Assembly: GCF_009740285.1 (NCBI RefSeq)
Contig: NZ_CP046566.1
Span: 2,972,501-3,036,500, forward strand
DNA length: 64,000 nucleotides
Source of the DNA: Phnomibacter ginsenosidimutans
Lineage (GTDB): Bacteria > Bacteroidota > Bacteroidia > Chitinophagales > Chitinophagaceae
Direction of reading: 5' to 3'
Positions 9,999 through 20,700 of the stretch are shown in pieces (position 1 is the first letter of the stretch; every line of letters begins with the position of its first letter). The translations under genes and the position numbers were made by a program. The notes beneath the pieces were generated by a model. That model saw only the letters and a list, made by a program, of their open reading frames with translations. It was not told where the DNA came from and searched no databases.

Positions 9999-10742
9999 TT
10001 ATTTGGCTTTGGCTTTCAACCGTTGCTGCCAGGCTTCCGTTTCTTTTTTTAAATCGTAACCTTCGGCAGATAAATAGTTGTTGATACGGCCTTTGTATTT
10101 TCCAAATACAGCGTGTTTCTTGTCAGACGATTCTGCATCCATGGCTTCTTCCCTCGCCTCTTTCAACCAATCATAAATTTTGGCTTTTTGCACGGCAGTC
10201 AGTTGCTGAATCATATCGAGGTAGGCAGCATAGGTATTCGGAAATACTTTGTACGTCATGCCATCTTTTACCTGCTCTACTTGTGCCGGCGTAAGCACAG
10301 CATGTAATTGTTGCAAATAAGATTGATGCTTTGCTGCCAACAGATTTTTCTTTTTCAATTCAATGGCTTGCAGTTGCACCCGCAATGCTGCCGTATTCGT
10401 ACTGTTTGCTTTAGCTTGCTGAGTAGCCGCTTTTGCTTCTTCGTGAATTTCATTGATGGCGGCATATTGCAGCACTACTGTCTGCAATGCCTGATTGTAG
10501 TGTGTTGAATCTTGCACACCCAATGTGTTGATGATTTTAGCCGACCGCTCTGTAATGACTTTCAGGTAGTTGGCATCTTGCTGTGCAAAAGACAATAGAG
10601 AGAAAAAAATTGCTGCAAGGAAGAAGAGCATAAAACGTGCTGCATCTGCAGGCAACAGCTGATGGCCGCTGGCTTGTACAGACAGCACCCGGGCTGGCCG
10701 TTTCTTCATCATCATAGGAGGCAAACAATCTTTCATGGACAT
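9999..10742 (-). CDS. DUF3826 family exported protein
   Basis: The mature part (after LSFAQQ, about residue 55) is alanine- and glutamine-rich and strongly helical. It ends in VFGKYKGRINNYLSAEGYDLKKE, which I recognise as DUF3826, a family repeatedly seen in pectin utilisation loci but without a known activity. The listed start gives an unusually long N-terminal leader of about 35 residues before the hydrophobic stretch. ATGs at 10715-10709 (MMMKK) or at 10631 (MLFFLAAIFF) would give a more normal signal peptide. The gene sits just before susC, so it may bind or present the imported oligosaccharide; that is inference. Confidence 0.75.
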   Translation of the reverse strand: MSMKDCLPPMMMKKRPARVLSVQASGHQLLPADAARFMLFFLAAIFFSLLSFAQQDANYLKVITERSAKIINTLGVQDSTHYNQALQTVVLQYAAINEIHEEAKAATQQAKANSTNTAALRVQLQAIELKKKNLLAAKHQSYLQQLHAVLTPAQVEQVKDGMTYKVFPNTYAAYLDMIQQLTAVQKAKIYDWLKEAREEAMDAESSDKKHAVFGKYKGRINNYLSAEGYDLKKETEAWQQRLKAKAK

Positions 10743-10879
10743 TCAACTGCAGCAAATCGGACATTTTCAGATGGCTTTTTACTGCTTTTTTTGACACACT
10801 AAAATTACTGGTGCCTCCCCCTTAAAAATGTACGGTATTGCTAAGTTGATGTACTATTTTCCTATAGCACCTGCTTTTT

Positions 10880-10895
10880 ACGCAATCGTTTCCGT
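10880..10895. promoter_or_regulatory. Candidate operator upstream of DUF3826-susC
   Basis: On the minus strand the imperfect palindrome ACGGAAACGATTGCGT lies about 140 bases before the DUF3826 start, in the only sizeable gap (about 170 bases) between the GH2 and DUF3826 genes. The half-sites match at 6 of 8 positions around a central CG, the geometry of LacI-family operators. A related core (AACGATTG) also precedes susC, the fucose permease and GH105. No regulator gene is visible nearby. Confidence 0.3.
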
Positions 10896-10913
10896 ATCGT
10901 AGATGTGGCGTCA

Positions 10914-13337
10914 TTACTGGCATTTAAGCGCAATAACAGCTGTAACGATACCTGCGGCTTTTACTGTAACGGTGATATTTCCCTGCCGCTCCGCAGATTG
11001 TACCACCACCAAAGCTTTCCCCTTCCACGTACGGCGCTGGTTACTTTTCAGCGATACTGTTTCGGCCTGAAAGCCATTGTCGGTGCCTGCCAATGTAGCG
11101 GCACCGGTTACAGTGGCAGAAATACTTACATCAGCATCGGGTACCACACGGCCCTGCGCATCCACCAACTGTACTTCTATAAATGCGGCATCTTGCCCAT
11201 TGGCCTGCACTATTTTCCTATCTGCCAGTAAGCGAATGGCCACTGGCTTGCCCGTGGTGCTGGTGCTGGTGGTTTGTACAATCTTACCATCTTTCCAAGC
11301 AATCGCTTTGATGCTGCCAGGGGCAAAAGGTACCCGCCATTGCACATGCAGGCTGCTGTCTGTTTTGCTTTTTTTACCCAGTGACCTATCATTCAAGAAA
11401 AGTTCTACTGCATCGGCCTGGCTGTAGTAGGCTACCACATCCACCGTGTCTCCTTTCTTCCAGTTCCAGTGAGGCAGCACATGCAGCACCGGCTTGTTGG
11501 TCCATTCGCTTTGGTACATGTAGTACACATCCTTGGGAAAACCTGCCAAATCAATAATGCCGTAATAACTGCTGCGGGCCGGAAAGTTGTATGGCAATGG
11601 CTCGCCGAGATAATCGAATCCACTCCACACAAATCCGCCTGCGATATGCGGATATTTTTTTACCGCCAACCAGGCTTTTTCATGCGTGGCACCCCAATAA
11701 GCATAGGTATTGTCGTAGGCATTGCAGGTAGTATCAGCATAGCCGCCGGAAAAGTTTTCCTGCTCTTTAAAATTAGGCGGCCATACATGCATGCTATCGG
11801 CAGCGCCTACATACACCCCACGGGTACTGAGTGCAGAAGCGGTTTCGCTGGCAATGAATGATGCACCGGGAAAACGTTTGGGCAAATGCGGATAATCGTA
11901 CTCCTTATAGTTGAAGCTCAGCACATCCAACGCATTGGATTGTGCGATGAAATTTTTCTCGAGAAAGGTTTCAGTGAGGGCACTGGTGACGGGCCGTGTA
12001 GTATCCAGCGATTTTACAATAGTACTCAAGCGACGGGCAATTACGGTGCCGCTGCTGTCAAACTGCTCCCGTATTTCATTGCCAATGCTCCACATAAATA
12101 CAGAAGGGTGATTTCTGTCGCGGAGTACCATGGCCCGCAGGTCTTGTTCATGCCAATCATTAAACTGCAAATGATAATCGAACTTGTTTTTCTTTTTACG
12201 CCACATATCAAATGCTTCATCCACTACCAAAAAACCCATGGAATCACAAAGATCGAGCAATGTAGAGGCTGGCGGGTTGTGCGAAAAACGGATGGCATTT
12301 ACGCCCATCTCTTTTAAAATGCGCAACTGGCGAATGGCTGCAGCTTTATTGAAAGCTGCGCCGAATACACCCAAATCGTGGTGCTGACAAACACCTTGAA
12401 TTTTGAGTGGTTGTTCATTCAGAAAAAAACCTTTTTCGCTATCAAAGCGAAAACTGCGGATGCCCAAAGGATGTACTTGCTCATCTACCAACTGCCCATT
12501 CACTTCAATTTTAGTAATGGCTTTGTAGAGATACGGATGTTCAACCGACCATCGTACAGGCCTGGCGATACGCAACATATCAGCATACACCTGCTTGCCT
12601 TGATTCACTTTGCGCAATATGGGTGATTTACTGCTGGCTATTTTTTTTCCGCTGGCATCCAGCACATCAGTATACACATTCACCAATACGGCTTCATTAT
12701 CCGCATTTCGAATATCATACTGAAAGCTCACCTGCGCATACTCATTGCTTACGATGGGTGTGGTCACAAACACGCCACCTTCATTGGCCAGCGAAACTTT
12801 ATTGGTCGTTACTAATTGTACGTCTCTGTAAATGCCGCTACCACTGTACCAGCGAGAATCGGGCTGTGCCGAATTATCTACTCGCACTGCTATTACATTG
12901 GTGTTGCCGTATTGCAAATACGGTGTGAGGTCGTACGAAAAATTGACGTAGCCATTTGGTCGCTTACCCAACCAATGACCGTTGATCCACACTTCACTGT
13001 TTTTGTAAACGCCATCAAAATGAATACTGGTAATCTTGGTAGATGCCGATGCAGGCATGGTAAATGTTTTGCGATACCAACCAATACCGCCGGGCAAAGC
13101 ACCCCCTTGGTTAGTTGCCGGAAAACGGGCTGAGAAATGACTTTCAATGCTCCAGTCGTGGGGCAATTGCAATGGACGCCATTTACTATCGTTGAATATA
13201 GTTTGGCTCGCCAGGCTATCATCACCTGCGTAAAACTTCCACCCTTTATTAAAAGACTGCACATGGCGAACCTGAGCCTGCAACAACAAACTACAGCACA
13301 TCATCAAACCCAATATCCAAGTTGCTTTACGCATCAT
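10914..13337 (-). CDS. Exported glycoside hydrolase family 2 enzyme, probable beta-galactosidase
   Basis: The 807-residue product has a signal peptide ending LLLQAQ (about 22), then the N-terminal sugar-binding domain (PLQLPHDWSIE, GGIGWYRKTF), the immunoglobulin-like domain and the TIM barrel. The predicted acid/base is E421 in SIGNEIREQ and the nucleophile E498 in IASETAS. The C-terminal 200 residues are beta-sandwich domains of the DUF4982/Big type. This layout matches exported GH2 beta-galactosidases of Bacteroidota. In this locus it would remove galactose from rhamnogalacturonan side chains. GH2 also includes glucuronidases and arabinosidases, so substrate assignment is only moderate. 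Confidence 0.88.
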   Translation of the reverse strand: MMRKATWILGLMMCCSLLLQAQVRHVQSFNKGWKFYAGDDSLASQTIFNDSKWRPLQLPHDWSIESHFSARFPATNQGGALPGGIGWYRKTFTMPASASTKITSIHFDGVYKNSEVWINGHWLGKRPNGYVNFSYDLTPYLQYGNTNVIAVRVDNSAQPDSRWYSGSGIYRDVQLVTTNKVSLANEGGVFVTTPIVSNEYAQVSFQYDIRNADNEAVLVNVYTDVLDASGKKIASSKSPILRKVNQGKQVYADMLRIARPVRWSVEHPYLYKAITKIEVNGQLVDEQVHPLGIRSFRFDSEKGFFLNEQPLKIQGVCQHHDLGVFGAAFNKAAAIRQLRILKEMGVNAIRFSHNPPASTLLDLCDSMGFLVVDEAFDMWRKKKNKFDYHLQFNDWHEQDLRAMVLRDRNHPSVFMWSIGNEIREQFDSSGTVIARRLSTIVKSLDTTRPVTSALTETFLEKNFIAQSNALDVLSFNYKEYDYPHLPKRFPGASFIASETASALSTRGVYVGAADSMHVWPPNFKEQENFSGGYADTTCNAYDNTYAYWGATHEKAWLAVKKYPHIAGGFVWSGFDYLGEPLPYNFPARSSYYGIIDLAGFPKDVYYMYQSEWTNKPVLHVLPHWNWKKGDTVDVVAYYSQADAVELFLNDRSLGKKSKTDSSLHVQWRVPFAPGSIKAIAWKDGKIVQTTSTSTTGKPVAIRLLADRKIVQANGQDAAFIEVQLVDAQGRVVPDADVSISATVTGAATLAGTDNGFQAETVSLKSNQRRTWKGKALVVVQSAERQGNITVTVKAAGIVTAVIALKCQ

Positions 13338-13361
13338 GCCTTTCTTTTTACCTGTTGAAAA

Positions 13362-14384
13362 TTACGACAGTTCTACCATGGCTTTGATAACACCATTGGC
13401 AGGATTGATCCACGACTCGAATTGCGCTTTTACATCAGTAAAAGCCACCCGATGCGTAATGTACGTTGCAGGATCTACCAGTTTTTGCTGCATACAGCGC
13501 ATTACATGATCGAAGTCTTCCTGCGTTGCGTTGCGGCTACTCATCAGTGTGGCTTCTCTTTTGTGAAACTCCGGATGCGCTACTTCCAGATTGCCTTTTT
13601 GCAAACCCACCAACACATAACGGGCCCCATGTGCCATGTATAAAAAAGCGGCGTTGATGGCTTTCTGATTGCCTGTTGCATCAATCACTACGGTGGGCAT
13701 ATCGCCATTGGTGATTTCTTTCAATCGCTGCAGCACATCTTCAGTAGCCGCATTGATGGTATGTTTCACCGCCAGTTTATCCTTGCAGAAATCCAACCTC
13801 GTTGTATTCACATCCATGGCTATTACTTTGCCGCCGGCAATGCGGGCAAACTCCATAATGCCCAAGCCAATAGGGCCGGCACCAATCACCAACACAAATT
13901 CACCTTGCTGTACAGCAGCCCTGCGAATACCATGTGCACCAATTGCCAATGGCTCTACCAAAGCCAGCTCATCAAAGCTCATATCGTTGGCTTTCAGCAA
14001 TGCTTTTGTAGGTACAGAAATAAACTCTTTCATGCCGCCATCTATATGTACCCCAAACACCTGAATGGCAGCACAACAATTGGGCAACTCATTGCGGCAG
14101 GCTACACACTCGCCGCAAGCAAAGTATGGCACAATCGTTACTTTATCACCGGGCACAAACCCTGATGACGGATCTACTTCTACCACTTCGCAACCCAACT
14201 CATGACCCAATACCCGTGGATACTGGAAGTATGGCTGCGTACCTTCAAAAGCATGCAAATCAGTACCACAAATACCTATGCGTTTTACTTGCAAAATAGC
14301 ATGCCCCCGTTGTAATACAGGTTTGTTTTGCTGTACGTATTCAAACTGTCCGGGTTGTTGGCATATTAAAACATTCATGTGCAA
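13362..14384 (-). CDS. Zinc-dependent medium-chain alcohol dehydrogenase (RspB/L-galactonate dehydrogenase-like)
   Basis: The 340-residue cytoplasmic protein has the GroES-like domain with catalytic zinc ligands in GICGTD and GHELGCEV, and a structural zinc loop CGECVACRNELPNCC. The Rossmann motif VIGAGPIGLG lies near residue 165. Family relatives oxidise sugar acids such as L-galactonate, L-gulonate or L-idonate at carbon 5. Its place between the GH2 and GH78 genes suggests it acts on a sugar or sugar acid released by the locus. The substrate cannot be read from the sequence. The second ATG (14378, MNVLICQQ) may be the real start. Confidence 0.85.
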   Translation of the reverse strand: MHMNVLICQQPGQFEYVQQNKPVLQRGHAILQVKRIGICGTDLHAFEGTQPYFQYPRVLGHELGCEVVEVDPSSGFVPGDKVTIVPYFACGECVACRNELPNCCAAIQVFGVHIDGGMKEFISVPTKALLKANDMSFDELALVEPLAIGAHGIRRAAVQQGEFVLVIGAGPIGLGIMEFARIAGGKVIAMDVNTTRLDFCKDKLAVKHTINAATEDVLQRLKEITNGDMPTVVIDATGNQKAINAAFLYMAHGARYVLVGLQKGNLEVAHPEFHKREATLMSSRNATQEDFDHVMRCMQQKLVDPATYITHRVAFTDVKAQFESWINPANGVIKAMVELS

Positions 14385-14398
14385 ATGATTGAGATAGA

Positions 14399-17146
14399 TT
14401 ATTGATTGACAACAGTAAAAATATATTCCCCCGAACCAATGGCCATTCGTGCCAATCCGTTCTGTATCGGGACTTTTACTGGTTGCTGATTCATGTGTAT
14501 GATGCTATTGCTACCTGCCGGCAAATACACAGTAGCAGTGCTGTTGACGGGTATGTGTACCTGCAAGGTAAATTTTGTATCATCCTTTTTCCATGATGAA
14601 GCAACCCATCCATAGGGTGAACGAAAACGGGCTTCAGCTTCAGTTACATCGCCTACCACTTGTGGCTGAATACGCAGCTGCCTAAACGCAACTGCACCGG
14701 TAGAAGCCTGAATACCTGCCAGCGATGCATAGAACCATTCCATGAGATGTCCGAGCATAAAATGATTGTTGCTCACAATGGGAGAACCTTGCCAAGATTC
14801 GGTTAAAGCCGTTGCACCTTTTGCCAGTTGGTAACCATAACCGGGCACATCGCTGCGGTTGTTCATCCGAAAAATGATATCACTTCTTCCTGCTTCGCTC
14901 AACACTTTTAGCAGGTGATGAAATCCGATATCTCCTGCCGTCAGGCGGTAATCATTTTGTTCAATGGATTGAATAAGATTTGCCAATACCGCGGTTGTAT
15001 TTTTCTCTGCCACCAATCCCATACTTAATGCCACTGCATTAGATGTTTGGCTACCTGTACCGTATTGCTTTGCTGTGTCGTTGAAATACTGACGATTGAA
15101 CGCAACACTTACTGAATCTGCCCATTTGCTGTAGTGTAATGCATCTGCTTTTTTACCCAGCAGTGTAGCAGTTTGTTGCATCACCCGAAGATTGTGATAG
15201 TAATAAGCAGTGGCCGTAAGCCCCATGGGAGTAAGCTGACAAAAGCCCGGCCGCTCAGGCCCCAAATCATACCAATCGCTCAAGCCATACATGAGTAAAT
15301 GGCTGCTATCCTTGCTGCGCAAATATTGAATGTACCGCTGCATAGTGGTATAGTTCGTTAGTAGCTCTTGTTTATCGTCATACCACTGATAAAGATTCCA
15401 CGGCATCAGAATGGCATTGCTGCCCCACTCCGGTGAGTCGCGGAAATAGCCGTTGGCAAAATGCATTTCGGTGTACTCAGGAATGGTAGAGGGAACCAGA
15501 CCATTGGCATTTTGCTCCGCCCGTATATCAGCAGTGATTTTTTTGCCCAATGCATGAATATCATAGTTGTATTGTAGTGCATTGCCCATCAGGTGCAACT
15601 GCTCTTGCCAACCCAATCTTTCCCTGTGCGGACAATCGGTAAACACACTTTGCATGTTGCTGTTAATGGCCCATTGTATCAGGTGATTGGTTAGGTTGAA
15701 CAATGTATCGGAATTTTGAAATGCTCCTACAGCTGCTGCACTGTTGCGGGTATGTAAGGCTTGTACCTCCAACAATTGGGTTGTTTTGTTTGATGTTGAA
15801 GCAGGCAACAATTCCAGTTGCACATACCTAAATCCGTAGTAGGTAAATTTTGGCTGCCATTGTTCAACGCCATCACCACTTAATACATACAAATAATAAC
15901 TGGAAGCACCTGTGGCTTTTTGATTGGCACGACCATCTTCTGTCAGCAGTTCTGCCGGCGTCAATTTGATGGTATCGCCCCTGTTGCCACTCACTTTTAT
16001 TGCAGGTATGCCCGACATGTTTTGCCCGAAATCATAGAGCCAAACATTGTCCTGCAATTGCCGCACAGTCATTGCTTCAAAAGACTGCATCACTTTCACA
16101 GGTTCGGCCAGCTGCGATTGCAAATGGTGCGGCGTAGCAACAACGGCAGGCTTCCATTGTGCATCGTTGAAAGCCGGCGTATGCCAGCCCTTGTGCTCTA
16201 AACGGGCATCATAATTTTCGCCGCCATACAAGCTGCTGTATGTAATGGGCGACGGTGCCGTTTTCCATTGTTCATCACTCACAACCTGCTGTATGCTGCC
16301 ATCAGTATATTCAATCAATAAGCGGAAAATCATTTTTGGATAACCGTAGGCACCGGTCATTTTACGGTATCGTTCGCCGGGTATATAATAGAACCCATTA
16401 CCCAGCATAACTCCAATGGCGTTATTCCCAACATGCAATTGTTTAGTAACATCAAAAGTGACATACTGAGCCTGCTTGTTGTATTTGGTCCAACCAGGGT
16501 CTAAAAAATGATCGCCGGTTTTTTGCCCGTTGATGTACAGCTCAAATTGCCCCAGTCCACAGATGAAGGCAGTTGCTTGCTTCACTTTTTTGGATGCTGC
16601 AAATTGGGTGCGCAACAAAGGCAACACATTGGCTCTTTTGCCCCAGGCTTTGTCACCGTTGCCATGAGCAGCAGGAACAATCCGCAAAGAATCTGGCAGA
16701 TTCTCATAAGCAATCCATTTGGCACCTGCCCAATCTTTAGGTTCGATTAAACCCATTTGCCAGCATGCGATTGCACTCCACGCAGACACATTGCCTTTAT
16801 TATCCCAGGCTCTTAATTTCCAATAATATTTTTTGGCAGTCTGCAATGCCTTGCCGTTGTATGGTATCTGAATAGAAGCTGCAGACAACCGCTTTTTCGA
16901 ATCCCACACGTTGCCCACATTTCTTTTCAAGAGTAGCGAATCATCGGCTACTACAATTTGAAAAGCCGTTTGCACTACGGACAGTTGAGCACTGTATAAT
17001 TCCCAGCTGAGCATGGGTCGTTTTGCAACTACACCCAATGGATTTTCTCTTGCTTCGCAACGCAGATAACCCACCCGTAATGATTGTGCCGAAGTGAGCA
17101 CAGTCATTAAAACAGTTGTGATTAAAAGCAAGCTGCGTTGTATCAT
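14399..17146 (-). CDS. Exported alpha-L-rhamnosidase, family GH78
   Basis: I start at ATG 17146 (MIQRSLLLITTVLMTVLTSAQ), which gives a clean signal peptide. An ATG at 17167 adds seven residues. The product (about 915 residues) shows the GH78 order: N-terminal beta domains (LRCEARENPLGV, RPMLSWEL), a carbohydrate-binding-like domain (YINGQKTGDHFLDPGW), then the (alpha/alpha)6 barrel. The barrel has the catalytic-region motif FTDCPHRERLGWQEQ and, later, ALTESWQGSPIVSNNHFMLG. These enzymes release terminal alpha-L-rhamnose from pectic or plant glycosides. RhaT in the same array (30283-31323) would import the freed rhamnose. The gene begins next to the GH2-malectin gene end at 17168. Confidence 0.93.
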   Translation of the reverse strand: MIQRSLLLITTVLMTVLTSAQSLRVGYLRCEARENPLGVVAKRPMLSWELYSAQLSVVQTAFQIVVADDSLLLKRNVGNVWDSKKRLSAASIQIPYNGKALQTAKKYYWKLRAWDNKGNVSAWSAIACWQMGLIEPKDWAGAKWIAYENLPDSLRIVPAAHGNGDKAWGKRANVLPLLRTQFAASKKVKQATAFICGLGQFELYINGQKTGDHFLDPGWTKYNKQAQYVTFDVTKQLHVGNNAIGVMLGNGFYYIPGERYRKMTGAYGYPKMIFRLLIEYTDGSIQQVVSDEQWKTAPSPITYSSLYGGENYDARLEHKGWHTPAFNDAQWKPAVVATPHHLQSQLAEPVKVMQSFEAMTVRQLQDNVWLYDFGQNMSGIPAIKVSGNRGDTIKLTPAELLTEDGRANQKATGASSYYLYVLSGDGVEQWQPKFTYYGFRYVQLELLPASTSNKTTQLLEVQALHTRNSAAAVGAFQNSDTLFNLTNHLIQWAINSNMQSVFTDCPHRERLGWQEQLHLMGNALQYNYDIHALGKKITADIRAEQNANGLVPSTIPEYTEMHFANGYFRDSPEWGSNAILMPWNLYQWYDDKQELLTNYTTMQRYIQYLRSKDSSHLLMYGLSDWYDLGPERPGFCQLTPMGLTATAYYYHNLRVMQQTATLLGKKADALHYSKWADSVSVAFNRQYFNDTAKQYGTGSQTSNAVALSMGLVAEKNTTAVLANLIQSIEQNDYRLTAGDIGFHHLLKVLSEAGRSDIIFRMNNRSDVPGYGYQLAKGATALTESWQGSPIVSNNHFMLGHLMEWFYASLAGIQASTGAVAFRQLRIQPQVVGDVTEAEARFRSPYGWVASSWKKDDTKFTLQVHIPVNSTATVYLPAGSNSIIHMNQQPVKVPIQNGLARMAIGSGEYIFTVVNQ

Positions 17147-17167
17147 CTTCGTTGTGTATAACAGCAA

Positions 17168-20100
17168 TTATTGAACGTCAATCCCGGAAATGGCCAATCC
17201 TTTTGCCGCTTCAATGTACAGCACTACTTTATAGTTACCAGCATTGATTTGAGAAGGCGTATTCACGGTAAACTGGTTCCATTTTCCGGTACGGGTAAAT
17301 GTAAAAGACACCGGTTCGTCCATCATCCTGTTGCCACCTGCATCCAATAGCAGCAAGCGTCCTTGCACGGGTGCTTTATCCCAAAAATATTTCATGGTAA
17401 AAGAATACCTATCGCCCACACCGGTTTGTATGGGCCATGCAATACTTACCGGCGCATCGCTTGAAGGCACCACACATTCTCTGTCATTGACCATTTGTTT
17501 CTGGCTATTTGCATCAGTAATGGCAACGTTGGTTTTGTATTGTGTAACCGGTTTTAAGTCGTACGCTGGTTGCATTTTATTGGCAGGCTGGCTGGCGATG
17601 AAATAATGGGATGGAATATTTTGTACCTGCTCATTTGCGGCCAATTTTTTCCGATAGAGTTTGTAATACTTTCCTCCTTGCTCATCTGTTACTACAAAAC
17701 TGTGCAGGTCTTCAAAGCCTTTCCAATCTGCTGGCAAAGAAGTTGTGCTGTCAATACCCACAAAAAAATCAACATCTTCTATTGCATCATAAAAAGCAGT
17801 AGCTGATGAATTGGGTGATTGAAATTGTATCCAATCGGCACCAAACAATTGCGAAGGCAACGCATGAAAAGCAATGCCCGACTGAGCGAATTGTTGATCG
17901 CCAATATCCAACCAGGTTTGTTTGCTCCATTCACCCTGAGCAGGATCTGCAATTTGCAATGGGATGCGCTGCTGCGGCATTTCCCGAACGGCTTTTTTGG
18001 AAATAGTAAAAGCGGCAATCAATGCCTGCCCTGCTTTACTCTCAGGAAAACTGATGATCAATTTACCATTCACTGCCTTAGCTTGTACCGTTTTTTTATA
18101 CGCAGCGCTTGGTACCAACTGCTTTCCAAATATCCAAATCATCTGCTACGTTTTTTCCGTTAATGGCTACATCAAACAAACGCATACCGGTTGCATTGAT
18201 GCCGCCGCCAACACCCAACCACGGTTCAGTAAAAAACAACTCTATCGTGTATTCACCTGCAGGTACTTCCAGCTCATACTGCAGTTTGTGTTTTCCATAG
18301 CGAAATGTTTGAAACAGTTTGTCATCATTGGTGTTGCGTATGGCCGTAAAAACTCTGCGCTGACTGGCATACACTGCAGGCACTTCAGGAAAATCAATTG
18401 ACCACGAGGTAGCCAACCATTTATCAGAAAGCCATGTATTTCCATGCACATCTGTGTAATTGGGTCCGCCGCAGTTGATGCGATACAAATAATCATTGCC
18501 GGTAATTGGCTTTGTCATCAAATCATCTTCTTTCTGCGCTGCTACAAGAGCTTTGGGAAGGTGAAACAGAACAACAGCATCTCTGGCAACCACTTTCCCA
18601 TTTACATAACCAACGGCATACAAATTATTGTATTGAATCAACACACTGTCCCATTGAAAGTGTGTACCTATTGGTCCCTTCTTTTTACGGCCCAACGAAG
18701 TTTTGCCGTCATCATTAAACAGCTCAACTTCATCGCAATTGCTATACACTTTGATCCCATTTTTAATACCAGGCATCATCCATCTGTTGGGCCATGTATG
18801 TGAGGCAATATACACCATGGGGTCAGTTGTATTGGAGGCATAATTGCTGCGAAACATGTAGTACACATCCGTAGGTTCTTCCCATGGCGTAAGCATGCCT
18901 TTGTAATTAACCGGACCAATACGATCCAGTTCCCGCAGGCCTTCACCACCCTGCACCCGCCCGGGATTGTCGTGTGAAGTAAGCAACCAAAAAAAGTGGC
19001 CCGCCACACTGTCTTTTACCGATTCTGCCAATCGAACTTTTTGCTCCATCAATTCAGTGAACCGGTCTTCACTATAGGGACCGTTTTGCATAAATCCGCC
19101 TTCGGTATGCAGGTCGAGTGTACGCCACGCACCATACTCACCTACCAAAATCTGGCGCTTCAAATCTTGCCCATAGTCGGCAGGATTTCCGCCGTAAGTA
19201 CCGGTCCAGTTTTGGGGCACATCCCAATCGGTACCGGTGCCGCCATTGCAGGTAGTTACTGGCCGTTGAACACTAGCCGTTGGATCAAGCGAACGAATGA
19301 GCTCTGTGCATTCCTGTGCAAAATCTTCGGGCAGTTTGCTCTCGTTTTGCAAACCCCACATGACCACCGATGGATTGTTGCGCCGCTCTATCACCCACTC
19401 TCTCAGCAGTTGCTTAAAGTGATGGCGAAACTCCGGCGTATCGTACCACACATGGGCCGACAACTGCGTCCACCACAAGATGCCCTGGCTATCGCAAAGC
19501 TGGCCGTATAACAGATTGTGTGGCTGATGCCCATCCCGAAAAGCATTGAACCCAGCTGACTGAATCCATTTGAAACGTGCCTGTATTTGCGCTGCGGAAA
19601 ATGCATGGCTTTGCCCCATCAAATGTTCGTATTCGGCTACACCGTTTATAAACACAGGCTGCCCGTTGAGTACAAACTGATGGCTTGCTGTTTTCCAGGC
19701 AACAGTGCGAAAACCAAAGCGGGTTGTTTCCTGATCAATGAGCTGATTGCCTTCTTGAATACTGGTAACAATGCTGTATAAATACGGCCGTATTGTTGAC
19801 CATAATTCGGGCTTCGTTACTGTTATTTTCTCTTTCAATACCGACACCGAATCATGTGGTTGTAGGGTGTGTTGCAGCGAAACAGTTTGCACTGTTTTAC
19901 CTGTGGCATCTTTAAGGGCATGCACAATGGTAATGCGGCGCTGCCTGTCTGTAAAATTCTGGACAGTTGTATTGATGTTGAGCAAAGATTGAGTCGATTG
20001 TACATCGGCCCATGCATGAATGCCAAAAGGCACAATGCAAACATCGTTGGTGACAAGCAATTGCACTGGCCGGAAAATGCCCATGGGTTGCGAACCTTCT

Positions 20101-20666
20101 GAAAAACCACGTTCATCGCTACAACCACCACATACCCAAGGCAGATTCGCTATGCCCGATGGATGCCATGCCCGAACTGCCAACTCATTGGGGGTACCAT
20201 CTGTTTTAATAACGTGTGTAATATCGATGCTGAATGTGGTTCTGCCACCTGCATGCTCACCCACTTGTTGCTTGTTTACATACACAGTAGCATAAGAGCC
20301 CACGCCTTCAAACTGCAGAAAAAAACGTTTGCCCTGTTTTGCCTGTTTGATAGTAAATGTTTTGCGATACCAAGAGTCGCCGTGCCGGTTGCCATGCAGC
20401 ATTCTTCTGTAACCTTCGTATTGGTCCCAATTGTGCGGAATGCTCACTCGCTGCCAGCGTTGATTAATTGGTACAGCGAAAGTATTGGCTGGCAGAATGG
20501 TATCGTTGCGGGTAGCAATGCTGTACCAGTTTTGCTCAAGTGAAATAGTGTTGCGTTGTGCATGGGCAGATAAACCAAGGCACAACAGCAAACAACACAA
20601 CTGTAATGTACGATATGCCGAAACTTGCATCGGCTGTTGAAGTGTGCGACGCAACCAAAGCCTCAT
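17168..20666 (-). pseudogene. Exported GH2 enzyme with malectin-like domain, frame broken by one base at 18109-18110
   Basis: Two adjacent open frames form one enzyme of about 1165 residues. The first (ATG 20666, signal peptide ending SAHAQ) carries the GH2 domains with acid/base E442 in LQNES and nucleophile E510 in VGEYGAW. It then enters a malectin-like domain and ends prematurely after DLDIWKAVGTKRCV. The second frame resumes that domain (SAAYKKTVQAK, LIISFPESKAGQALIAAFTISKK) and adds about 270 residues of beta-rich C-terminal domain to 17168. Removing one A from the doublet at 18109-18110 joins them as AVGTSAAYKKTV, as expected for malectin domains. Without the repair the enzyme loses its tail but keeps its active site. 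The GH95 neighbour has the same type of defect. Confidence 0.85.
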
Positions 20667-20700
20667 AGTAGCACTGCTACTGGCTACCAAAGAAAAAATA

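Noticed and set aside
18096-20666. Programmed frameshifting in the GH2 and GH95 genes
   Set aside because: No slippery heptamer or downstream structure is evident at the joins, and the families are not known to use recoding.
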